Shown here one piece after another: positions 17,816 to 24,290 of a stretch of DNA of 36,316 nucleotides (its first letter is position 1; each line of letters opens with the position of its first letter). The position numbers and the translations under genes were made by a program. Source of the DNA: CALARM01 sp964431735 (GTDB lineage: Bacteria > Vulcanimicrobiota > SpSt-956 > JAKJGF01); assembly GCA_964431735.1 (NCBI GenBank), contig CAYSLJ010000066.1, positions 1 to 36,316 on the forward strand. Direction: 5' to 3'. Below the pieces are notes generated by a model. That model saw nothing but the letters and a program-made list of their open reading frames with translations. It was not told the DNA's origin and ran no database searches.

Positions 17816-18133
17816 ATGAATGAAGATTTTACATCTATAGTAAACCGTGTGGAAAGGTATTTTAAAATATCTTCACTTCTCTGTTCTCAATGCGGAGAAC
17901 TCGGACATATCTGTAACGGTCATCTGGATATAGCAGAAAAACCGGAAGATTACGATATTCATACAAAAGAGGACTGGGAAAAAGAAATGGATAAAGAAAT
18001 GAACTGGATAATAGAAAACAGGAAAGCTGTTCTCCTGTGTCTGACAAAATTAAAAAAAGAATGGCCTGAAAGCTGTAAAAGCCTCAGATACGTTCTATCA
18101 TTACAAAAAAGAAATTATGACTGGAGAAATTAA
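17816..18133 (+). CDS. Small protein with zinc-knuckle-like motif in the retron operon
   Basis: This 105-residue protein of unrecognised family has a compact Cys/His motif: C23-x2-C26-x4-H31-x-C33-x2-H36 (CSQCGELGHICNGH). The spacing C-x2-C-x4-H-x4-H resembles the retroviral CCHC zinc knuckle with His as the last ligand and a spare Cys. The rest is charged and helical (EDWEKEMDKEMNWIIENRK ... LTKLKKEWP). GGAGGAT lies upstream of ATG. It sits 46 bp after the WGR/HEAT gene and 52 bp before the SWIM gene, so it is probably co-transcribed. A nucleic-acid-binding accessory role is plausible but unproven. Confidence 0.75.
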   Translation: MNEDFTSIVNRVERYFKISSLLCSQCGELGHICNGHLDIAEKPEDYDIHTKEDWEKEMDKEMNWIIENRKAVLLCLTKLKKEWPESCKSLRYVLSLQKRNYDWRN

Positions 18134-18137
18134 TTAT

Positions 18138-18167
18138 CGTTACGCGTGACGCGTAACGCGTGACGCG
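18138..18167. repeat. Heptamer array inside the retron operon
   Basis: About four units (CGTTACG, CGTGACG, CGTAACG, CGTGACG) fill most of the 52-bp gap before the SWIM gene and end a few bases before its GGGGG ribosome binding site. The repeat has entered the operon without breaking a gene. Confidence 0.8.
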
Positions 18168-18185
18168 AGAACAGGGGGAATTTAT

Positions 18186-19844
18186 ATGTTATTTAATTTT
18201 ACCTATGCAAAATCAAGTGTTATAGAACATTCAGGAGAAACAACAAAGGTAAATTTCTCTCCCGATTTAAAAAGAGAACCTGTTTTTTTCAGAGGTAAAC
18301 TGAAAAATGCCATTATGTTCAGGGAAGCCATGAGTGCCCTTCGTGAAGTTGTTGTTTCCGATCTTCGTTATAAAAAGAAGGACAGAAGCGAATACATGGA
18401 GTGGCTTAAAGGTGAAGAGATGAAAAGGCTTGCAAAGCATATGGAGGGAAAAAGCGAACTTGTGGAAAAAATGAATATAGCCAGTTCGGAACTGAAGGTG
18501 CTTCAGGACAGGCAGTATGCAAGATGGAAGCCTTATTATGATGCAAGAAACAAGCTCAGAAAATACCTTGAAGCCATAAATCCTGCATTCAGATGGGTTT
18601 TTGATCCTGTCATAACAGTCCATCCTGACGAATTATTCTTCGAGTGTTTCTCACAGGATGAATCATCCTATGCAAGACTGGGAGCAGGGTATGATCTGTT
18701 TGAAAACATATCGGAATATGAATGCGGCACGACAAATATAGATTTTTCCGCTCAATTATTCGGCGAAATGCAGAAGATAAGAACCTATAAATCGACTCAT
18801 TTCGAAATTGACCCTGCAGGGTTTCAGGTAGAAACAACAGGTGAAGAGATTTATAAAGAAAAAAAGATTGACCTTCCTGATAGCTGGGTAAGAGGTTTCC
18901 TCCAGGTTCAATCTGCCATGAGTCTTCCCATGGTAAGTTTTACCCTCTCCCCTGTAGATATTTATAATATGTGCCTTTTTATGAGGCAAAATCGTGAGAA
19001 AGAAAGTCCGAGAGCCCTCAGGTATGAACTCACACCGGGGAAACCAGTAACGGCAGTTTTCGAGCCATGGGAATACAGACTGGAATGCAGCTGTATATGG
19101 GAAGGAGAAGAACCGGTCATTATCAGGACATGGGGCAGGAGGAGACTTCATATACTGGAAAGACTCATACCTGTTACGAAAAAAGTAAAGGTCTGTCTAC
19201 TGGGAAGAGGTCTTCCAAGTTTTTATGTCATGCACCTCGATAATATGGTTTTCACACTCGGTCTATCGGGTTGGACGGCAAATGACTGGTCAGGTGAAGG
19301 GAATTTCGATCTCCTGAGTTCCAGAGCAAAGGTAGATGTTTACGAAACAAGTGCCGTATTGAATTATTTAAAGGAGAAAAAATTTGCTCCTCTTGATGAA
19401 ATAGCATTTCAGACAAAACTTGACAGGGCAAAGGTATCAGGAGCACTGAACCTCTGGTGCCAGAGCGGGAAAGTAACATATGATCTGGCAGGAGGAACCT
19501 ATAGATACAGGGAACTGACAAAAGAACAGATCCCTCTTGATGATCTTACCTACAGAAATGAAAGAGAAAAATCTGCAGGAAAATTTCTTGAAGAAGGGTC
19601 AGTATCCATTACATCCAGGAAAGAAAACGGAGGTCTGGAAGTATCGGGAAAGATAAAAGACGATAAAAATACTTATGATACAGATCTTACACTGGACAGA
19701 GATGACAGAATAATAAAGGCAGAATGTACCTGTTACTGGCATAAACAGAATAAACTCCGCAAAGGGCCATGCGAACATATTATAGCCCTGAGGAGCTTTT
19801 CTGCGAGAGAAGAAAATTTTAAATTTATCAAAGAGCGGAAATAA
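18186..19844 (+). CDS. Winged-helix/SWIM zinc-finger protein (WHSWIM-like) of the retron cassette
   Basis: The 552-residue protein ends with a clear SWIM finger, C514-x-C516-x12-C529-x-H531 (CTCYWHKQN ... GPCEH). A winged-helix-like segment precedes it at about residues 395-440 (VLNYLKEKKFAPLDEIAF, LDRAKVSGALNLWCQSGKV). The first 390 residues have no family I can name. SWIM domains bind DNA or protein partners. A WHSWIM protein beside an ARM-repeat protein and an RT is, as I recall, the definition of type XIII retrons. An AGGGGGAA ribosome binding site precedes ATG 18186. It is the last gene of the operon, and a consensus promoter for a structured RNA starts 12 bases after the stop. Confidence 0.88.
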   Translation: MLFNFTYAKSSVIEHSGETTKVNFSPDLKREPVFFRGKLKNAIMFREAMSALREVVVSDLRYKKKDRSEYMEWLKGEEMKRLAKHMEGKSELVEKMNIASSELKVLQDRQYARWKPYYDARNKLRKYLEAINPAFRWVFDPVITVHPDELFFECFSQDESSYARLGAGYDLFENISEYECGTTNIDFSAQLFGEMQKIRTYKSTHFEIDPAGFQVETTGEEIYKEKKIDLPDSWVRGFLQVQSAMSLPMVSFTLSPVDIYNMCLFMRQNREKESPRALRYELTPGKPVTAVFEPWEYRLECSCIWEGEEPVIIRTWGRRRLHILERLIPVTKKVKVCLLGRGLPSFYVMHLDNMVFTLGLSGWTANDWSGEGNFDLLSSRAKVDVYETSAVLNYLKEKKFAPLDEIAFQTKLDRAKVSGALNLWCQSGKVTYDLAGGTYRYRELTKEQIPLDDLTYRNEREKSAGKFLEEGSVSITSRKENGGLEVSGKIKDDKNTYDTDLTLDRDDRIIKAECTCYWHKQNKLRKGPCEHIIALRSFSAREENFKFIKERK

Positions 19845-19856
19845 ATCGAAAAACTC

Positions 19857-19886
19857 TTGACAGGAAACCTGATAAATTTATATAAT
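19857..19886 (+). promoter_or_regulatory. Consensus sigma-70 promoter for the retron ncRNA
   Basis: A perfect -35 TTGACA (19857-19862) and perfect -10 TATAAT (19881-19886) are separated by 18 bases. Transcription should begin near 19893. No downstream open frame has a ribosome binding site; a structured region and an intrinsic terminator follow instead, so this promoter drives a noncoding RNA. Confidence 0.85.
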
Positions 19887-19892
19887 AGATTT

Positions 19893-20175
19893 TGTAAATA
19901 AATTTTACAGTTGAAATTAAATATTTAAAAAATATTCCTAGCAGTTTTCTGCGGTGTTACGCCGCAGTTGTGTTAAAGCTTTTCATACGTCACGATGCCC
20001 ATCGTAACTTCTGGGGCTTAACACCATCTGTCGAATAACTCGGTCAACTCTTCGGAGTTTTATATCGACAGATGGTGTCGCCCCTACAGTTGATGAACAT
20101 CGTCCCAGGGATTTTCGTAGGAATGTTTTGACGAAAAAAGTCAGAAGTTATATAACCTCTGACTTTTTGTTTTTA
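19893..20175 (+). ncRNA. Candidate retron msr-msd RNA
   Basis: Elements in order: a1, AAAATATTCCTA (19929-19940), pairs with a2, TAGGAATGTTTT (20118-20129), over 12 bp with one G-U pair. G19941 directly follows a1 in the context TAGC, as at the branch guanosine of known retrons. An msr hairpin CTGCGGTG-TTA-CGCCGCAG (19949-19967) has an 8-bp stem. An extended msd-like foldback spans 19992-20103: ACGATG/CATCGT, AACT/AGTT, GGGGC/GCCCC (20013-20017 with 20080-20084) and a perfect 14-bp stem ACACCATCTGTCGA/TCGACAGATGGTGT (20021-20034 with 20065-20078). An alternative pairing of 19970-19979 with 20016-20024 could form a second msr hairpin. The RNA has its own promoter and terminator. Branching and reverse transcription are inferred. 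Confidence 0.72.
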
Positions 20176-20180
20176 TTTTT
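20135..20180 (+). terminator. Intrinsic terminator of the retron ncRNA
   Basis: The stem AAAAAGTCAGA-A-GTTA / TAAC-C-TCTGACTTTTT has a tiny loop and is followed by TTTTTATTTTT. It lies six bases after a2, so the transcript ends just past the a1/a2 duplex. Confidence 0.85.
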
Positions 20181-20523
20181 CATATTTACAATCGTGACGC
20201 GTGACGGGGAGACAATAACCATAATTTGCCAGAGTTATTTTCAGACAGTTCCTCAGGGGTTGTCAAGAAATAACCTCATCATATTTACAGTCTATATCGT
20301 AACGCGTAACGCGCGACGCGAGGATGATAACCATTCTGATAATTTGCCAGGGTTATTTTCTTACAGTCCCTTGGTACCGCTCCAAATAAGTTAGGGTCTG
20401 TGAAAAAATAACTCCATCATATTTACAGTCTATATCGTGACGCGTAACGCGTTACGCGTTACGCGAGGATAATAAACGTTCTGACAATTTGCAAGGGTTA
20501 TTTCTTTACAGTCTCTTAGTACC
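20181..20523. repeat. Three tandem copies of an AATAACC/GGTTATT element with heptamer cores
   Basis: The copies are at about 20181-20257, 20268-20375 and 20405-20523. Each reads AATAACC(T)CATCATATTTACAG(TC), TATATCG, 2-4 heptamers, GAGGAnnATAA, TTGCCAGGGTTATT, TTACAGTCnCTTnGTACC. The first lacks its left end because the terminator overlaps it. A fourth copy is at 36165-36270. The inverted AATAACC and GGTTATT motifs near the two ends make each copy a foldback. There is no coding capacity. Confidence 0.8.
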
Positions 20524-20787
20524 CATATTAAAAACTGTCCCTGGACGGACTCTTCCGGAAAAGATATGATCCTGTTATTTGGTAAACTGATTTTATATAT
20601 TGTCAATATTTTGCCTCTATTTAATCAGGCGTTACGCATTTTTGAAATAAAAACATCAATAAACCTTTGTCATATAAAATATGTATTAAAAAAATTTATC
20701 ATATTATCCCGAATAACCCTTGACAGAGATCAATAAAAATAATATTTTAATATTATAACTAAAGAAATTTCAGAAAGGGGGGAACAT
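20524..20787 (+). promoter_or_regulatory. Intergenic leader with promoter for the secreted protein gene
   Basis: A TTGACA -35 at 20720-20725 lies 17 bases before TATTTT (20743-20748), an acceptable -10, and AAAGGGGGG precedes ATG 20788. The remainder is AT-rich, with one decayed heptamer (GCGTTACGCA, about 20630) and no gene that I can support. Confidence 0.6.
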
Positions 20788-22170
20788 ATGCTATATGTAA
20801 AAAAGAAGAGACTATTTTACATATCTTCAATAATAAGTCTAATAATTATTATTACTGTTATGTCAAACTGCGGCGGAGATGGTATTACCGGAATGAATCC
20901 GACAGTTCCAACATTACCGCCATCCACTCCTGACCATAGTCCCACTCCCGGCGATACTCCTACTCCAGTAGACACTACTCCTACTCCGGGAAGTCCGGCA
21001 GGACTTATTCAACCGTCTGATCTGGTATATAAAGGAGCGTTCCGGTTACCTGAAGGTTCCGGGGGTACAGACTGGACTTATAGCGGTGCTGCAATGACCT
21101 TTTATCAGCATGGAGATCAAGAAGGGCCTTCCGACGGATATTCAGGTTCTCTCTTTGCCACAGGTCATCCCTATCTTATGTATGTATCGGAAATAACCAT
21201 ACCTGTGCCGATTGTTTCTTCAAATGTGAGTGAACTTAATACTGCAACCACTATTCAGACATTTCATGATGTAAGAGGAGGATTGTTTTCCGATACAGAC
21301 GGCTTCGACCAGGCCTTTTTAAGAGTCGGAATGGAATATCTTCCCCGTCAGGGAGAACAGACAACAGATAAACTGTATTTTTGCTGGGGTCAGCATTTAC
21401 AGGAAGGTCAGACAGGGCCGAGTCATATATGGTGTGAATTAAATCTATCAAATCCTCAGATTGCAGGTCCATGGGCCATAGCAGGAAAAGAAAACTATAC
21501 GACAAACGATTATATGTTTGCCATACCTGAAGCCTGGGCATCTATAAATACTCCGGGTAAACTTCTGGCCACAGGAAGATTCAGAGATGGAGGCCAGGGA
21601 GGACAGGGGCCTTCCATTTACGCCATAGGCCCGTGGAACCAGGGTAATCCCCCTTCTACCGGCACGGAACTCCAAAATATTCCTCTTCTCCAGTATGAAA
21701 CTGCCTATACTTCAGGAGGCCATACCATAAGTAACTACCATCAGTCCGACGAATGGAACGGCGGGGCATGGCTCACATCAAGCAGTAGTTCTGCAGTTGT
21801 TTTTGCCGGCACAAAGGGCACAGGGAATTGCTGGTACGGTTTTGCAGACGGTACAGTATGGCCTGACGAACCTCCCTATCCTCCAGAAGGTGAAGGGGAA
21901 AGGGGATGGTGGAGTACAGGTTTTAAAGGTCAGATAATGTTCTATAATCCTTCAGATCTTGCGTCTGTGGCGAAAAAAACCGTAGAACCATATGAACCTC
22001 AGCCCTATGCCATACTGGATATAGATCAGTATCTGTTTCACATTCAATCGGGACAGCAAAAATATCATCTGGCGGCAGTAAGCTATGATCGTGGAGGAGG
22101 GTATCTTTATATTATGGAACCTTTTGCCGATGGAGAAAAACCTGTTGTTCATGTATGGAAAGTGAATTAA
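20788..22170 (+). CDS. Secreted or lipid-anchored protein with Pro/Thr-rich linker, function unknown
   Basis: The 460-residue protein has a basic start (KKKR) and a hydrophobic core ending VMSNCGG, an imperfect lipobox with Asn before Cys27. A low-complexity linker rich in Pro and Thr (residues about 38-68, repeated TPTP) precedes a globular part rich in Gly, Trp and Tyr. That part contains FRLPEGSGG, DGFDQAFLRVG, GGHTISNYHQSDEWNGGAW and GNCWYGFADG. The layout suits a cell-surface protein, perhaps a beta-propeller or carbohydrate-active fold, but I recognise no family and see no catalytic signature. It has its own promoter and a strong hairpin after the stop, so it is probably monocistronic. 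Confidence 0.75.
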   Translation: MLYVKKKRLFYISSIISLIIIITVMSNCGGDGITGMNPTVPTLPPSTPDHSPTPGDTPTPVDTTPTPGSPAGLIQPSDLVYKGAFRLPEGSGGTDWTYSGAAMTFYQHGDQEGPSDGYSGSLFATGHPYLMYVSEITIPVPIVSSNVSELNTATTIQTFHDVRGGLFSDTDGFDQAFLRVGMEYLPRQGEQTTDKLYFCWGQHLQEGQTGPSHIWCELNLSNPQIAGPWAIAGKENYTTNDYMFAIPEAWASINTPGKLLATGRFRDGGQGGQGPSIYAIGPWNQGNPPSTGTELQNIPLLQYETAYTSGGHTISNYHQSDEWNGGAWLTSSSSSAVVFAGTKGTGNCWYGFADGTVWPDEPPYPPEGEGERGWWSTGFKGQIMFYNPSDLASVAKKTVEPYEPQPYAILDIDQYLFHIQSGQQKYHLAAVSYDRGGGYLYIMEPFADGEKPVVHVWKVN

Positions 22171-22208
22171 TAAAAAAATTTCTATAAAACTAGAAAAAAA
22201 TGTTGTAT

Positions 22209-22252
22209 AATAGTGAAAAGTGAGATCAAAACTTTACTCACTTTTCACTATT
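22209..22252. terminator. 16-bp perfect hairpin after the secreted protein gene
   Basis: AATAGTGAAAAGTGAG (22209-22224) pairs perfectly with CTCACTTTTCACTATT (22237-22252) across a 12-base loop. There is no U-run, so termination is uncertain. The arms are built from GTGAAAA/GTGAG units, so this may be a remnant of the heptamer family that now serves as a transcript 3' stabiliser. Confidence 0.55.
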
Positions 22253-22261
22253 ATTAAATTC

Positions 22262-22305
22262 TACTGAGCATAAGTATATAATAAGAGCATATGCTTGCCT
22301 CAGTA
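22262..22305. mobile_element. Short form of the TACTGA/TCAGTA palindrome, without heptamer core
   Basis: TACTGAG ... CTCAGTA ends and inner GAGCATAAG / GCATATGCTTG sequences match the arms of the MITE-like elements at 9561 and 11866, but the element is only 44 bp and has no CGTGACG core. It sits directly upstream of the ribosome binding site of the next gene. Confidence 0.6.
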
Positions 22306-22321
22306 AAGAAAGGTGATTATT

Positions 22322-22825
22322 ATGAAAAAAAACCTGTCCATGCTACTGCTACTTATTGCAATTCTCCTTACTCCTGTCTTCGCGGCAGAAGCTTTTACAG
22401 ACAGAGATTATCCTCTTGCAGGAATAACATTCAATGACAGTCTTGAAAAGATAAAAGTAATGCTCGGCCCTCTCACTCTGGTAGACTCCTATGAAAATGA
22501 AATAGCAGCCTGTGAGGTCAAAATCTACAAAGCAAAAGACGTAAAAGTATCAATAGCTTCAATAGATGAAGGTAAAGTGTGGTCTGTAGAGGTTTTCTCT
22601 CCTAACTATCCTACTATAAGAGGTATAAAAGTGGGAAATTCGAGTAAAAAAGTAACAGAAAAATACGGAGAACCTGACTATAAGGATTCTTTTGAAGATA
22701 AAAACGGGAAAACTTATGAATACTGGACTTATGAAAATACAGAGAAAATGAAAAGACTGGTATTTAAGATTGATAAAACAAAAAATGTCGTATCATCAAT
22801 AACCTCTGCAATGATTATAGATTAA
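22322..22825 (+). CDS. Secreted protein with two SmpA/OmlA-like motifs
   Basis: I place the start at ATG 22322, giving 167 residues. AAAGAAAGGTG is well spaced for it and it begins a clean signal peptide (MKKNLSMLLLLIAILLTPVFAA). GTG 22313 would overlap the ribosome binding site. Two similar motifs, AGITFNDSLEKIKVMLGP and GIKVGNSSKKVTEKYGEP, resemble the short repeat in SmpA/OmlA-like and DUF4309-type secreted proteins. No enzyme motif is visible. Only 20 bp separate it from the TPR lipoprotein gene, so they are probably co-transcribed. Confidence 0.75.
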   Translation: MKKNLSMLLLLIAILLTPVFAAEAFTDRDYPLAGITFNDSLEKIKVMLGPLTLVDSYENEIAACEVKIYKAKDVKVSIASIDEGKVWSVEVFSPNYPTIRGIKVGNSSKKVTEKYGEPDYKDSFEDKNGKTYEYWTYENTEKMKRLVFKIDKTKNVVSSITSAMIID

Positions 22826-22845
22826 AGGAGAAGGGAAATTTATTA

Positions 22846-24009
22846 ATGAAATTCAAAAAAATTGCAGTAATCTTTCTATTTTTATTAATTTTACTCTTTA
22901 ACTCATCCTGTGACAGTGTGGAAGGTCAGATAAAAAACGGTCACAGATATTTAAGTGAAAAACAATATGATAAAGCCGGAGAATGTTTTGATAAAGCACT
23001 GAAAATGAATCCGAAATCTTCCAACGGATGGTATGGAAAAGGTTTATTTCAGTATACAGGTCAAAAATACGATGAAGCTCTGGAAAGTTTCTCTAAATCC
23101 ATAGAATATGATGAGAAAAATATAAAGCCATGGAACGGTAAGATAATGGTATATCAGGTTAAATCTTTGCTGACACCTGAAAAAGAAAAAGAATATTATG
23201 AAGAAATGATAAAATGTTTTGATGAAATAATTAAAATAGACGGTAAAAATATAGCCGCTATTACCGGAAAAGGTAATGTTCTCTGCAGTATGGGCAAATA
23301 TGAAGAAGCACTTAAATGTTATGATGATGCACTCGGAATAGACAGCAAAAAAATAGAGATCATAACCGGAAAAGGCTATATACTGTATAAACAAAATAAA
23401 TATGAAGAAGCACTGAAATGTTATGATGAAGCACTGGCAATAGAGCCGGGAAATGAGAAGTGTAATGCGGCAAAAAAACAGGCAATATGCGGTATGTGGC
23501 ATAAAAAAGGAATGGACCTATTCAATCAGAAAAAATACAGAGACGCAATAAAATGTTATGAGGAAGCATTAAAAATAGATCCGCAAAATGAAGAATGCAA
23601 TAAAGCCAGAAATATGGCAAAGAGTGAGATTTTACACACAGAAGGTCTGGCTCTATATGGAAAGAAAAAATATAAAGAAGCAGTAAACTCTTACAATAAG
23701 GCACTGAAACTATATGAAGAAGATAAAAATCTCTGGTATGATAAAGGTAATGCCTTATATTGTCTGAAACAGTATAATGAAGCTCTTAAAACTTACAATC
23801 AGGCAGTACATATTGACAGTAAATTTGCCTATGCCTACTGTGCCCTTGGTAACACCTATCTTATGCTGGAAAGATTTCAGGAAGCACTTCAAAATTATGA
23901 AAAAGCCCGTGAAAACGCCCCTGACAATAAATATATAAACGAATGTTATTTAAATGGTGCAAAACAGTGGGCTATAAAGAAATTAGAAGGAATGAAAGGA
24001 ATGACATGA
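22846..24009 (+). CDS. TPR-repeat protein, probable lipoprotein
   Basis: The 387-residue protein starts with a hydrophobic leader ending FNSSC (Cys22), a plausible but weak lipobox. The rest is a chain of about eight tetratricopeptide repeats, with consensus blocks such as GKYEEALKCYDDALGID, NKYEEALKCYDEALAIE and KKYRDAIKCYEEALKID. TPR arrays mediate protein-protein contacts. Here they would act on the periplasmic face of a membrane if the leader is lipidated. AAAGGAGAAGGG precedes ATG. It is likely in an operon with the preceding secreted protein. Confidence 0.88.
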   Translation: MKFKKIAVIFLFLLILLFNSSCDSVEGQIKNGHRYLSEKQYDKAGECFDKALKMNPKSSNGWYGKGLFQYTGQKYDEALESFSKSIEYDEKNIKPWNGKIMVYQVKSLLTPEKEKEYYEEMIKCFDEIIKIDGKNIAAITGKGNVLCSMGKYEEALKCYDDALGIDSKKIEIITGKGYILYKQNKYEEALKCYDEALAIEPGNEKCNAAKKQAICGMWHKKGMDLFNQKKYRDAIKCYEEALKIDPQNEECNKARNMAKSEILHTEGLALYGKKKYKEAVNSYNKALKLYEEDKNLWYDKGNALYCLKQYNEALKTYNQAVHIDSKFAYAYCALGNTYLMLERFQEALQNYEKARENAPDNKYINECYLNGAKQWAIKKLEGMKGMT

Positions 24010-24044
24010 CGATGAAATAATTGAAGCTGTATGCTTCATTGCTT

Positions 24045-24225
24045 CGTGACGCGTAACGCGTGACGGGAGCAAAACGTCTGGAATTAGTGAATAGTGAATA
24101 TTCTGTGATAAATTTCTTTTTCCATTGCATAAGAATTACCTGTCATTTTTTAACGCATAAATATAGTGTAGTTCACAACAAATTACAGATAATCCTCGCG
24201 TGACGCGTGACGCGTGACGCGTCAC
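24045..24225. repeat. Intergenic region with two heptamer arrays
   Basis: Array one (24045-24066) is flanked by TTGCT and AGCAA. Array two (24199-24225) has three CGTGACG units and then an inverted CGTCACG. Between them are two GTGAATA units near 24088 and AT-rich sequence. I see no gene in the 281 bp between 24010 and 24290. Confidence 0.7.
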
Positions 24226-24290
24226 GAAGCACTTAATTTCTAATAAGTTATGAAACTAACTATAATTATTTTTTAGAAAGGACATCGGTT

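Noticed and set aside
20128..20394. 88-codon plus-strand open frame
   Set aside because: It starts in the a2 repeat of the ncRNA, crosses its terminator and runs through two heptamer elements. It has no ribosome binding site.
20192..20466. CRISPR array suggested by regularly spaced GC-rich repeats
   Set aside because: The repeated part is a 7-bp tandem unit inside larger near-identical copies. The segments between are also repeated, so there are no unique spacers, and no cas genes are nearby.
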